A stretch of DNA of 64,000 nucleotides from JAJFUI01 sp963754135 (GTDB lineage Bacteria > Planctomycetota > Planctomycetia > Pirellulales > Thermoguttaceae): contig CAVWEY010000001.1 in assembly GCA_963754135.1 (NCBI GenBank), positions 372,001 to 436,000 of the forward strand. The letters are read 5' to 3'. The notes under the pieces were generated by a model that did no database searches, was not told where the DNA came from, and was given only the letters and a program-made list of their open reading frames with translations. Numbering within the stretch: the first letter of the stretch is position 1; each line of letters begins with the position of its first letter. Made by a program: the position numbers and the translations under genes. This document shows positions 50,539 to 60,708 of this stretch, piece by piece.

Positions 50539-51754
50539 GTGGAACGTAATCCCAAGCACGCAACCGCAACGGCCGTGGCAGCAGCGAGGGCGACCGGGCT
50601 CTTGCGGTTTTTGCCGAAGGGGTTTAAGCGGTGGGCGAAGGCGCACGTCGCATTCGAGACCCTCGACCGGCAGGACTGGGAGAGAAAGTACGCACTCGTG
50701 TTGGCGCAGGCGCGAAGATCGCCGCCAGCAACGGACCTCCGGGTGTCGATTGTGCATGACTGGATGCTTCGGCATGTATATTACGAGGCTGCGTGTCTGG
50801 AATTGGGCGTGCCGTACGATGTCGTGGACTTGACGACACCCGATTGGGTCGAAAAGGCTGCCAACGACCGAAGCAATGTTTTCTTTTTCAGACCGTTTGT
50901 CATGTCGACGCTCGGGCGTGCCCTTTATGAGGAACGCGCGTATTTTCTGACCAACTTCTTGAAAAAAAACCTTTTCCCCAACTTTGACGCACTTTGGCTC
51001 TACGAGAGCAAGCGACGGTGTGCAAACTACCTTCAGTATTATTCGATCCCCCATCCGAAGACTTGGGTGTTCTTTTCTCGTTCTGAGGCGCTTGAGTTCG
51101 TCGCCCGGGCGTCCTTTCCGCTCGTATTCAAGACCGACATCGGCTCGGACGCGGTAGGCGTGGCGCATATTGCGCAGCCGAAAGGACGCAGACCGAATGA
51201 TCTGTCGGTGTTTCGCTAAGGGCTTTGGCTCCAACTTCTACGACCCACGAGACCGCAACTATGGGCAGATCCTCTTGCAGGAACACTTGGGAGAGGTCAA
51301 GGAGTGGCGGGTAATCCGAATCGGGGACTCCTATTGTGCTTATCAGAAGGGAAAGGTGGGCGACTTTCACAGTGGATCGAAGATCGTGGAGTTTCAAACG
51401 CCATTTGAGCAGTTGCTTGAGTTTGCGCGTGGAGTGCTCGAAAAGATCGGTATGGAGTGCATGGCGATGGATGTTTTTGAAGACCGGGCGGGACGTCTCT
51501 TCGTCAACGAGTTGCAAACGTATTACGGAGCGAACGAACCGAGCGGGACTTACTTTGCAAACGGCTCGCCTGTTTCTCTCCCGGAGGACCAGACGGTCGA
51601 AATGATGGTTGGCGGGAAGGCGGGGCGTTTCCTTTACGATCAAGGACATTGGATTTTTGAAGAGGGGGAGTTCTGTCGTAATGCAGGCTGTAATCTGCGC
51701 GTTAAGCTAGCCTTCCAACGCCTCGGTACTCCGCTGCCCGGGTACAGGGCGTGA
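50539..51754 (+). CDS. ATP-grasp-like protein of the EPS locus, one frameshift
   Basis: About 405 residues. The first frame starts with GTG (MERNPKHATATAVAAARATG) and includes VSIVHDWMLRHVYYEA and SFPLVFKTDIGSDAVGVAHI, an ATP-grasp lysine/glycine segment. Two bases appear missing near 51168 (ATATTGCGCAGC, with GCGC), after which RSRKDADRMICRCF...ILLQEHLGEVKEWRVIRIGD and DVFEDRAGRLFVNELQTYYGA follow; the last has the metal-binding Glu/Asn pattern of ATP-grasp ligases. Resembles RimK-like enzymes seen in capsule loci, which may attach amino acids to sugars. Substrate unknown. Confidence 0.7.
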
Positions 51755-51812
51755 CCTTCGTGATGAATGTTGTTTCACAACGCGCGAGAGGAAGCTCCGG
51801 GCGCGTGAACCG

Positions 51813-53702
51813 ATGCGACTGCTTCTGATCACAAGCACCTTTCCGAATCCGACGGAGCCCACGCGGGGCACGTTCAACATGGAGATGGCTCGCGCCTTGT
51901 GCCACGTGGGGCACCAGGTCGACGTCGTTTCGCCCGTGTCCTGGGTCGACGAGTGGCGGGCGCGGCGGGAGGGCCTTGGAATCGGCCCGCAGCGCCATGA
52001 GGTAGTGCATGGGGTGCGGGTCTACTACCCGCGCTATTACTACACGCCAAAGGTCCTGCGGACCTGTTACGGCTGGTTCCTATGGTGCTCGGTGCGCCGC
52101 ACGCTGCTGCCGCTCTTGCAGGGCGGCCCGCCCGACGCGTTGCTCGCCTATTGGGTCCATCCGGCCGGGGCCGTGGCGGTGCAGGCCGCGCGGCGGATTG
52201 GAAAGCCGTGTGTGATCATGGTGGGCGGCAGCGACGTGCTGCTGTTGACCAAACAGCCCGCCCGCCGGCGGTGCATCCTGCGGGTGCTGGAGTCGGCCGA
52301 CGCGGTGGTGGCCGTGAGCGACGACATCAAGTCGCGGCTGTGCCAGTTCGGGATCGAGCCGGCCAAGATTCACGTCGTGTACCGCGGAGTCGACCGGGAG
52401 CAGTTTTCGTGCGGCGAGCGGCGCGAAGCGCGGCGCCGTTTGGGGTTGCCCTTGGACCGGCCGCTGCTCCTGTGGGTAGGGCGCATGGTGCCGGTAAAAG
52501 GGCTCGATGTGCTGGTCGAGGCGTGCTCGATCCTGAAGGCCCGCAAGACCGGTTTCCAGGCGGCGCTGGTCGGCGCCGGCCCGCTCGAGGCAAGGCTGAA
52601 GGCGGCGTGCGTTGCGCGGGGATTGGGGGAGTCCGTCCGGTTCGCGGGGCCGGCATTGCACCATGACCTGCCGGATTGGTATCGGGCCGCCGATCTGACG
52701 GTATTGCCCAGCCTTTCGGAAGGCGTGCCGAACGTGCTGCTGGAGTCGATTGCCTGCGGCACGCCGTTCGTGGCCAGCTGCGTGGGGGGCATCCCGGAAA
52801 TTGCCTCCCAGGGCATCGACCGTCTCGTGGCGCCGGGCGACCCCTTGCAACTGGCCGACGCCATCGGGCAGCAACTCGCGCGGGTCACGCCGCAGACGGA
52901 CCGCTGTTTCCGGCCGGAGAGCTGCGCGGTTGCCGCCGGGCGTCTGATCGACGTGATCCGCTCCGTGGGCGCCGGAAGCCAGCCGCACCGTGCCGCTTCA
53001 GCCGGCAGGACGGCGGCGTCGAGGCTCGGCAACCTGACGCCGTCGTGGTCCTGGCGTCAAATTGCCCGGCGGGCGATGGTCGCGAGCGTTCCCAAACGTT
53101 TCCTCATTGCCGGTGGGCCATCGAAGCAGCGGTTGGTGTGGCTGACCTTCGATGACGGCCCTGACCCGGAGCACACGCCGCGGCTGTTGGACGTGCTGAA
53201 GGCGAACAACGTCCGGGCGACCTTCTTCGTGATCGGCGCGAAGGTGGAGCGGCATCCCGACCTGGTGCGGCGGATGGCCAAGGAGGGGCACAGCGTTGGA
53301 CAGCATACTTTTTCCCACCGCTCTTTCGAGGAAATGTCTAACCGCGAGTTGCTGGAAGAAGTGCGGCGGACCCGCGGACTGCTTGGCGGCATCTTGGGCG
53401 CGTCACCCCCTTTCTTCCGTCCTCCCCACGGCAAGCTCGGGATTGGCAGCCTTTGCCGGCTCTGGCATGCCGGGCAGCAGGTCGTGTTATGGAACGTGGA
53501 TCCGAAGGATTACATACTGGCTTCAACGAGCACACTTCTCGATTGGTTCCGCACGAATCCGCTCCAGGCCGGCGACATCGTGCTCCTGCACGACAACCGC
53601 CCTTATGCCGCGGCCGTATTGCCGGAAGTAGTCGGGGAAGCGCGCGACCGCGGTTTGGAGTTTGCGACGTTTGAGCATCCCGCCATTTGCGTTCACAGGT
53701 AG
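51813..53702 (+). CDS. Fusion of a family 4 glycosyltransferase and a NodB-type polysaccharide deacetylase
   Basis: One uninterrupted frame of 629 residues. Residues 1 to about 395 form a GT-B transferase: ITSTFPNPTEPTRGTFNMEM, WVGRMVPVKGLDVLVEA, SEGVPNVLLESIACGTPFVA. After an Ala/Ser/Gly-rich linker comes a NodB domain (about 440-629): LVWLTFDDGPDPEHT with the metal Asp pair, SVGQHTFSHRSF with H-x3-H, PFFRPPHGKLG, and DIVLLHDN. Zinc-dependent deacetylases of this type remove N-acetyl groups; here it would act on the sugar that the same protein adds, or on the lipid-linked unit, on the cytoplasmic side since no signal peptide is present. ATG at 51813. Confidence 0.88.
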   Translation: MRLLLITSTFPNPTEPTRGTFNMEMARALCHVGHQVDVVSPVSWVDEWRARREGLGIGPQRHEVVHGVRVYYPRYYYTPKVLRTCYGWFLWCSVRRTLLPLLQGGPPDALLAYWVHPAGAVAVQAARRIGKPCVIMVGGSDVLLLTKQPARRRCILRVLESADAVVAVSDDIKSRLCQFGIEPAKIHVVYRGVDREQFSCGERREARRRLGLPLDRPLLLWVGRMVPVKGLDVLVEACSILKARKTGFQAALVGAGPLEARLKAACVARGLGESVRFAGPALHHDLPDWYRAADLTVLPSLSEGVPNVLLESIACGTPFVASCVGGIPEIASQGIDRLVAPGDPLQLADAIGQQLARVTPQTDRCFRPESCAVAAGRLIDVIRSVGAGSQPHRAASAGRTAASRLGNLTPSWSWRQIARRAMVASVPKRFLIAGGPSKQRLVWLTFDDGPDPEHTPRLLDVLKANNVRATFFVIGAKVERHPDLVRRMAKEGHSVGQHTFSHRSFEEMSNRELLEEVRRTRGLLGGILGASPPFFRPPHGKLGIGSLCRLWHAGQQVVLWNVDPKDYILASTSTLLDWFRTNPLQAGDIVLLHDNRPYAAAVLPEVVGEARDRGLEFATFEHPAICVHR

Positions 53703-53714
53703 CTTCTCCCAATA

Positions 53715-54950
53715 GTGATCAACCAGACGGCCATTCTCTACTTCGGCAACGACTGGAACGCGGAGAACCGCACGTCCAGCCACCACGTTGCCCGGCGCCT
53801 GGCCAAGACGCACCAAGTGTACTATATCGAGTGTCCCGGGATGCGGGCGCCGCGGGGATCGGGCAGAGATTTGCGAAAGGTCTTTCAGAAGCTGTGGCGA
53901 TCGCTGCGCGGCGCGAAGGAGGCGATGCCTGGGCTCAAGGTTTACACGCTGCTACAGATTCCGCTGCACCGTTTTGCCGTCGTCCGGTGGCTGAACGCCC
54001 GGTTAATTCTTTGGTCGGTTCGATGGCTGATGTTTCGGCAGGGGATTCGCCAGCCGATTGCCTGGTTCGTGATTCCCCACGTGGCCTCTTTAGTTGGGCA
54101 ACTGGGCGAGACGCTGTTCTGTGTACTACTGCACTGACGATCATGCGTCACTGCCGAACGTGGACGTGGAGGCTGTGCGGGCCATGGATGAAGCACTCGC
54201 CCGCAAGGCAGACCTGGTTTTCGTCGCCTCTGATACGCTTCTGCGCAAGAAGTCGCTGTTGAATCCCAACTCCTACCACAGCCCGCATGGGGTCGACGTA
54301 GAACACTTCGGGGCGCGCAATCGAATGGTAAAGACATTCCGAGTGACGTCTTGGGGCTTCCCGTTCCGATCATCGGTTTCTTTGGACTGATCGAGCGTTG
54401 GATCGATCTTGACCTGGTGGCTTACCTTGCGGAACAACGTCCGCAATGGTCGTTCCTGATGATCGGGCGCGTAGCGGTTCCAGACGACGTGGTGCCCAAG
54501 CTGCCGAATTTGCACTTCACCGGCAAGCGAACCTACGAGGAACTGCCGGACTACGGCCGCCGGTTCGACGCGGCCATCATCCCGTACAAGCTGACGCAGC
54601 AGGTCATGCACGCCAACCCGCTGAAACTGCGGGAGTACCTGGCGATGGGAAAGCCGGTGGTTTCCGTGGCGATGCCGGAAGCGGAGAACTTCGCCGACGT
54701 GATCGAGATCGCCCGCAGCCGCGAGGAATTCCTCGCCCGGCTCGATAAAGTCATCCAACAGCCGGACGGCCGGGAGGCTGCGAAACGCCGGATGGACCGC
54801 GTCGCCTCGCTGAGTTGGGAGGCCCGAGTTACGGAAGTGCTGGGGCTGGTGGAGGCGTCCCTGGCAAAGAAGGCGGGAGCCCCGGTGAACGCCCTGACCC
54901 CAGCCCTCTCCCGACCAACCTGCGGTCGGTGCCCGGAGAGGGGGCGATGA
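53715..54950 (+). CDS. Glycosyltransferase (GT-B), two frameshifts
   Basis: About 410 residues of a GT1/GT4-like transferase. First frame: MINQTAILYFGNDWNAENRT and VYYIECPGMRAPRG. Second: VYYCTDDHASLPNVDVEAV and DLVFVASDTLL, typical of this group. Third: PVPIIGFFGLIERWIDLDLV, LHFTGKRTYEELPDYGRRFD and PLKLREYLAMGKPVVS. First change near 54113 (an extra T in GCTGTTCTG). Second near 54315 in GGGGCGCGCAATCG, where one lost base hides ARxSNGKDIPSDVLGLP. The last 20 residues (NALTPALSRPTCG...) come from a dispersed repeat. The stop overlaps the next ATG. Confidence 0.78.
54885..54946. repeat. Dispersed repeat at the 3' end of the glycosyltransferase gene
   Basis: GTGAACGCCCTGACCCCAGC followed by CCTCTCCCGACC ... 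GGTCGGTGCCCGGAGAGGG: inverted CTCTCC/GGAGAG and CCGACC/GGTCGG arms. It supplies the last codons of one gene and the GGAGAGGGGG ribosome site of the next. This resembles the widespread 'LTPALS' repeat of related phyla. Confidence 0.65.
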
Positions 54951-56188
54951 TGGACGTGGTGAACCTATTGGCCCAAACCGTATTCTGGGTGTGTCTGGCC
55001 CTGACGTTGTACGCGTACCTGGCGTATCCGGCGTGCATTTGGCTGCTGGCGCGGTGGTTTCCACCGGTCGCCCACAAGGAGCAGCCCGCCGGCGAGGAAC
55101 TCCCGGAGGTCACGCTTATTGTCGCCGCTCACAACGAGCAGGCCGTCATTGAGAGGAAGATTCGCAATTGCCTTGAGTTGGACTATCCACCGGGGCGTCT
55201 CAAGGTGGTAATTGCCTCGGACGGCAGTTCCGATGCGACGCCGGGGATCGTTTCCGGGTTTAACGATCGAGGGGTACGGCTCCTGGACTATGCCCAGCGG
55301 CGGGGGAAGTCGGCCCTGCTCAATTCGGCCATTGCCGAGACCGGCGGGGAAATCCTCGTGCTGTCGGACGCCAATACCGAGTACCGGCCGGACGCGATCA
55401 AGAAGCTGGTCCGCTGGTTCGCGGACCCGCGGGTTGACGTGGTGTGCGGCCGCTTGCTGCTCATGGACCCGGCCGGCGGCAAGAACGTGGACAGTCTGTA
55501 TTGGCGCTATGAGACCTTTCTAAAGACGTGCGAGGGGCGGCTGGGCGCGCTGTTGGGGGCCAACGGCGCCATCTATGCGATTCGCCGCCGAGCCTACGTG
55601 CCGGTTCCCGACAATACCATTATTGATGATTTCGTGATTCCCCTGTTGAGCAAGCTGCGGCACAAGGGGCGCATCGTGTACGACCCGGAGGCGGTCGGCG
55701 CCGAGGAGACGCCGCCAACGATCGGCAGCGAGTTCCGCCGCCGCGTCCGCATTGGCACGGGAGCGTATCAGAGCCTGCCGCTGCTGTGGCGATTGTTGAG
55801 CCCGCGCTGCGGCTGGACGGCGTTTGCGTTTTTCTCCCATAAACTTCTACGGTGGCTGGTCCCGTTCTTCCTGCTGGGAATGTTGGTTTCCAACTTGCTG
55901 CTGCTGGACCGCCCATTTTTCCAAGCGGTGCTTGCCGGGCAGCTTGGCGTCTATGCGATTGCGCTTGCCGGGGCGTTTCTGCACGGCCGCAGCCTGCCGT
56001 GTAAGCTCGTCCGGATGCTGACCATGTTTGTCGGGATGAACCTGGCCCTGCTGGTCGGTTTTTGGCGCTGGCTGAGTAGTCCGCAAACCGGCACTTGGCA
56101 TAGGACGAGCCGGGTTGGTCAAGCCCCGGCGTGGGAGCCGCCAGTTGCCCTGGCCCAGCCCGCCACATCGGAACACCGAACAGAATAG
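54947..56188 (+). CDS. Membrane-bound family 2 glycosyltransferase
   Basis: A 413-residue processive-type GT2. One N-terminal helix (VFWVCLALTLYAYLAYPACI), then the GT-A domain with EVTLIVAAHNEQAVIERKIR, VVIASDGSSDATPGIV and ILVLSDANTEYRPDAIKK (DxD), and LGANGAIYAIRR. Three or more C-terminal helices follow (LVPFFLLGMLVSNLLLLD and others). The Q/RxxRW motif of synthases is approximated by RRVRIGTGAYQS. It starts at the ATG overlapping the previous stop (ATGA), with GGAGAGGGGG before it. Could form or extend the polymer backbone directly. Confidence 0.88.
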   Translation: MMDVVNLLAQTVFWVCLALTLYAYLAYPACIWLLARWFPPVAHKEQPAGEELPEVTLIVAAHNEQAVIERKIRNCLELDYPPGRLKVVIASDGSSDATPGIVSGFNDRGVRLLDYAQRRGKSALLNSAIAETGGEILVLSDANTEYRPDAIKKLVRWFADPRVDVVCGRLLLMDPAGGKNVDSLYWRYETFLKTCEGRLGALLGANGAIYAIRRRAYVPVPDNTIIDDFVIPLLSKLRHKGRIVYDPEAVGAEETPPTIGSEFRRRVRIGTGAYQSLPLLWRLLSPRCGWTAFAFFSHKLLRWLVPFFLLGMLVSNLLLLDRPFFQAVLAGQLGVYAIALAGAFLHGRSLPCKLVRMLTMFVGMNLALLVGFWRWLSSPQTGTWHRTSRVGQAPAWEPPVALAQPATSEHRTE

Positions 56189-56212
56189 ACGGTGGGAATG
56201 GAGTCAGGTTAC

Positions 56213-57175
56213 ATGAGCCAAGTCTTTCTTCGTCGCGCCGACCGCAACGATCCGCTTCCTGTAGTGCGTGAGTTGCTGGAGGCGTGCCGCTGGCGCGAAG
56301 TCGTCGGCAGCGGGGCGTCCGTGGTTATCAAGCCGAATCTTTGCACCGAGCGGCCGGAACAGATCCACACGGCGAACACCTCGCTGGTGGTCCTGGACGC
56401 CGTGTGCCGGGTATTGCGGGAGCGCACCTCCCGGATCACGATCGTCGAGTCGGATGGTTCTCGCTATGCGGCCGAGGCGGCTTTCGAGAACAATGGGGTG
56501 TACCGCCTCGCAAAGGAACTGGACCTCAAGGTCATCAACCTTTCCAAGGATGAACTGGTTGAAGTGCCGGACCCGCGTATGAAAGGGTTCGGGATGGCGC
56601 GGACGTGGCTCGAAGCGGAAGCGTTCATCTCGCTTCCCGCGCTGAAAACCCACGCGACGACGGTGATCACGGGCACATTGAAGAACCAGTGGGGGTGCAT
56701 TCCGCGCTATGACCGGCTGCTGTTGCACAAGCACCTGCACGAGTTGATCGGCGAAATCAACAAGCTTCGGACCGTCACTTTGGCCCTGATGGACGGTCTG
56801 GTGGGCATGCAAGGCCGGGGCCCGATTAACGGCTACCCCATCGACCTGAACGTCCTGCTCGCCAGCCGCGACCCGGTCGCCCTGGACGCTACGGCCATGC
56901 GGTTGATCGGTCTCAGTCCGGCGGCCTCGCGGCACGTGGTTCACGCCCACAACATCGGGCTCGGCACTTTGGCCGAGGCGGAGATCGCAGTTGATGGGCC
57001 GCTGGCCGAGTTGAGAACCTCGGTAGAGCCGGCCGCCGAAGACTGGGCCATCAAGTTGATGAACCTGGTTGCGCGCTCGCCCTTCCTCACAAAGCATCTC
57101 TTGCTCAACGACCGTATCTTCTACCCCGTGCGCCGAGTGGTAACGATCCTGCGAGGGCTGCATGCCGGACGATGA
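56213..57175 (+). CDS. DUF362 domain protein
   Basis: A 320-residue protein matching DUF362: VGSGASVVIKPNLCTE near the start, ITIVESDGSRYAAEAAFEN, SLPALKTHATTVITGTLKNQ and MDGLVGMQGRGPINGYP. Members of this family are iron-sulfur-associated in some cases, but no ferredoxin CxxCxxC cluster is present here. Function in polysaccharide loci is unknown; it is repeatedly found with deacetylases and glycosyltransferases. Chosen start ATG 56213 (MSQVFLRRADRND) with GGAGTCAGG before it. Confidence 0.82.
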   Translation: MSQVFLRRADRNDPLPVVRELLEACRWREVVGSGASVVIKPNLCTERPEQIHTANTSLVVLDAVCRVLRERTSRITIVESDGSRYAAEAAFENNGVYRLAKELDLKVINLSKDELVEVPDPRMKGFGMARTWLEAEAFISLPALKTHATTVITGTLKNQWGCIPRYDRLLLHKHLHELIGEINKLRTVTLALMDGLVGMQGRGPINGYPIDLNVLLASRDPVALDATAMRLIGLSPAASRHVVHAHNIGLGTLAEAEIAVDGPLAELRTSVEPAAEDWAIKLMNLVARSPFLTKHLLLNDRIFYPVRRVVTILRGLHAGR

Positions 57176-57233
57176 CGACAGGGAGAGCGCGGGACTCCAG
57201 CCTTGCGATTCACAAGTATCGGAGACTGCAATC

Positions 57234-59493
57234 ATGTTTCAACGTAAATCTCCTCTGATCGTCCTTGGTCTTCTTGGTTTGGGTATAACCGCGGGAATCA
57301 TCGGCTTTGCCAAGGTAATGACTCACAAATCAACCGTCGCCGGCCAGCAGTCGGCGGCGTCCGACAAGCCGGCCGGCCGCGAGCCGTTGCTGGACGCGGC
57401 TGCGGGCCAAATCCCCAACAATATCGGAAGCGACCGCACCGACAACGTCCGGATGACGACCGAGGATTGCACGGAACTCGGCGGAAAGGCGCTGAAGGTG
57501 GTCTTCGCCAGCCCCGATAGCTTCGGGGACCGGCAGGCACGCGTGCCGGACTGGACGGGATTCGAGTGCCTCCAGTTCGACGCCTTCAATCCCGGCCGAA
57601 AGAGCGTGCCGCTTACGCTCACCGTTAAGCACGGACAAACCACCAATTATCAGACCCGCGTTGACGTGCCTGTCTTGCTCAAGCCGGGCAAGAGTTCGAT
57701 CCGCATCGCCATCGGCAGCCTGGTCAATACGAACGGCTCGGCCCCCGATCTGACGCAGATCAAGCGGTGGTATTTCGCTTTGGAGTCGCCGCAGGCCGCG
57801 ACGTTCTATCTGGGCAACCTCTGGTTGGTCAAGGAGGGAGCCCCGGCACAGGCCGCCGGCCAGCAGTTGGCGGCGTCCGACAGACCGGCCGGCCGGGAGC
57901 CGTTGCTGGACGTGGCTGCGGGGCAAATCCCCAACGATATTGGCAGCGACCGCATCGACAACGTTCCGGATGACGAGCGAGGATTGCGCGGAACTCGGCG
58001 GAAAGGCGCTGAAGGTGGTTTTCGCCAGCCCCGACAGCTTTGGGGACCGGCAGGCACGGGTGGCGGACTGGATGGGATTCGAGTGCCTCCAATTCGACGC
58101 CTTCAATCCCGGTCGGGAGAACGTCCGGCTTACGCTCACCATTAAGCACGCACAAACCACCAATTTTCAGACCCGCGTTGACGTGCCTGTTGTGCTCAAG
58201 CCGGGCAAGAGTTCGATCCGCATCGCCATCGGCAGCCTGGTCAATACGAACGGCTCGGCCCCCGATCTGACGGAGATCAAGCGGTGGTATCTCGCTTTGG
58301 AGGCGCAGCAGGCCGCGACGTTCTATCTGGGCAATCTCTGGTTAGTCAAGGCGGGGGCCCCGGCACCGGCCGGAACCACAACGGCGCCGGCGCCGGTGCG
58401 AAGATACCGCGTGACGGGCAAGATCGGCAACATGCCCGTGGACCTGATCGTCACACCCGAGGAGGAACTGCCGCCTGCCGCGTCGGCCGGGGGGCCTGCG
58501 GCGCGGACAACGAAGGCTCAGCCCGCCGGCGATCCGGCCCGGTTGGCTCGAATTCGTGCCGCCAAGATGCCGCCGATTTCCAGGCCGGTGATGTTCGACA
58601 CGCCGGAAGCGGACGCGATCCTTTCGGCCTTGGAGGTCTTTCCGCCCGACAACCCCTGGAACCAGGTTGTCTCCGATTGGCCGGTGCATCCCAACTCGAA
58701 GAACATCATTGCCTCGATCGGTGCTGAAAAGCCGCTCCGCTGCAATACCGACATGGGGTTCATCCTCGTCCCGCCGGACCAGAAGCGGGTGGAGGTGAAG
58801 ATTCCCGGCGATGCGAGCGAATCGGACCCGGGCCCTTACCCGGTGCCGGACAACATGCCGATCGAAGGCTGGCCGATCGACTATGGCCGCAATCCCGATG
58901 CCCGGGAGAAAACCCTCGATGATGCGCAGCGCGATCGTTTTGGGCGGGGAGGCGACCGGCATGCCATTGTCGTGGACCCGGTCAACCGGATGCTCTACGA
59001 GTTCTATCAGGCGAAGAAGACCGGTTCCGGCTGGGAGGCCAGCGGGGCGGCGATCTTCGATCTGAAATCGAACAAGCTGCGGCCGGAAGGTTGGACCTCG
59101 ACCGACGCCGCCGGATTGCCGATCTTCCCCGCCGTGGTCCGCTATGACGAACTGTGGAGAGGGGCCGTGGAGCACGCGATGCGGGTAACGGTGACCAAGA
59201 CGCGACGGGCTTACGTGGCCCCCGCCACGCATTTTGCCAGCCGGCTGGTAGACGCGAACCTGCCCCGAATGGGCGAACGGCTTCGCTTGCGGCGGGATTT
59301 CGACATTTCGGGCTTCTCCCCCGAAGTCCAGGCCATTCTGAAGGGCCTGAAGAAGTACGGCATGTTCGTGGCCGACAACGGAATCGACTGGGCGATCTCG
59401 GTGGCGCCCGACGAACGGATCCCGAGCCTGCACGCAGAACTGCGCCGTATCACCGGTTCGGCCTTCGAAGTCGTCCAACCACCGGCAAACTGA
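57234..59493 (+). CDS. Anchored protein with tandemly duplicated domain, one frameshift
   Basis: About 750 residues. The start MFQRKSPLIVLGLLGLGITA is a membrane anchor or signal. Two copies of a 173-residue domain follow, each containing GGKALKVVFASPDSFGDRQA, WTGFECLQFDAFNPGR (copy 1) or WMGFECLQFDAFNPGR (copy 2) and KRWY...AATFYLGNLWLVK: a beta-sandwich like that of carbohydrate-binding modules. The C-terminal 330 residues (DNPWNQVVSDWPVHPNSKNI ...) are not a family I know. Copy 2 has an extra T at about 57964 (AACGTTCCGG against AACGTCCGG in copy 1), which breaks the frame. Placed after DUF362 at the end of the EPS operon; may bind the polymer. Confidence 0.72.
57342..58379 (+). repeat. 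Tandem duplication, two 519-bp units
   Basis: Units start at GGCCAGCAGTCGGCGGCG (57342) and GGCCAGCAGTTGGCGGCG (57861). They agree at roughly nine of ten bases, with conserved stretches of 60 or more bases, so the duplication is fairly recent. Both lie inside the gene at 57234. Confidence 0.88.
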
Positions 59494-59558
59494 AAACAGG
59501 CCCGTCTCTCCAGGCTACGGTTTTATCAACCGGGAAGATCGAAACGGATGAAGGCAGG

Positions 59559-60640
59559 ATGATACGGCCGCGGGGACTGCACTGGAGCACCGTTTTCCGG
59601 CTGCTTGGCTCTCGGCAAAAGTTCCCCGAGGACATGGCCCTCAACGTGTTCCTATGCGTGGCCGACCACTACGAACCGATGGTGGGCGGTGCGCAATGTA
59701 CGTCCAGCGGGAGCGGGCCGACCGCTGGCTGCGGGAATATCCGCGGTCAGTAGCCGGCATCGAAGATTCGCGCGGCCGCCCGCCGCAGCACACTTTTTTC
59801 TATCCCGCCGAGGAATACAACCCCGAACACATCGAAAAGCTGGCCGGGCTTTGCCGCCGCGGTTTTGGCGACGTGGAAGTCCACCTGCACCACGACAACG
59901 ACACGGCCGACCAGCTTCGAGAGACTTTAGAGAGCTACAAGAACCGCTTGTTCCACGGACACGGCCTTCTACGGAAGAATGGGCAGGGGCAGATCACCTA
60001 CGGCTTTGTTCATGGGAACTGGGCGCTCTGCAATTCACGGCCGGACGGCCGCTGGTGCGGCGTGAACAACGAACTGACCGTGTTGCGCGAGACGGGCTGC
60101 TATGCCGATTTTACCATGCCTTCCGCGCCCAGCCCCACGCAAACGAGTACGGTGAACAGCATCTATTACGCGACTGACTATCCGCCGCGTCCCAAGGCGC
60201 ACGATGTCGGGAGCTTGGCGCAGGTCGGTGTTACGCCGCCGGAGGGAAGTTTGCTGCTGATCCAAGGGCCGTTGATGATCGACTGGGGGCGGCGGAAGTG
60301 GATCGTTCTGCCGAGACTGGAAAACGCCGGCCTGCACAACGGCTTTCCTCCCAGCAGGGCGCGATTTGACCTCTGGTTGCGTGCGGGCGTGAGGGTGGTC
60401 GGCCGGCCGGACTGGGTGTTCATCAAACTTCACACCCACGGAGCGCCGGAGCGCAACGCGGCCATGCTGTTGGGCGAGCCGATGCTGGCCTTTCATCAAG
60501 ACCTGGCGGATTACGCCACACACCGCCCCTGGCTGCGATATTACTACGTGACGGCCCGCGAGATGGCCGATCTTGTCCACCAGGCGGAGCGCGGGATGGA
60601 GGAACCGGAGTTTCAATTGGCGCCCAATGACCGCGTATAA
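59559..60640 (+). CDS. Deacetylase-like hypothetical protein, one frameshift
   Basis: About 360 residues. The first frame, MIRPRGLHWSTVFRLLGSRQ to ADHYEPMVGGA, joins to YVQRERADRWLREYPRSVAG if one base is restored at GGTGCGCAATG (about 59693, GCGC again). It contains HTFFYPAEEYNPEHIEKL, DVEVHLHHDNDTADQL with closely spaced His/Asp, and FVHGNWALCNSRPDGRWCGV: the pattern of NodB-like polysaccharide deacetylases, though the canonical TFDDG is absent (CVADHYEPM stands at that place). No signal peptide. Last gene of the EPS operon; likely acts on the sugar chain. Assignment tentative. Confidence 0.6.
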
Positions 60641-60708
60641 CGTAAACCTCTCGGAGGTTTTCTTCCGCGGCTTGGGAATGGAGCAGCCCGAACAGTGTCG
60701 GCGAATGG

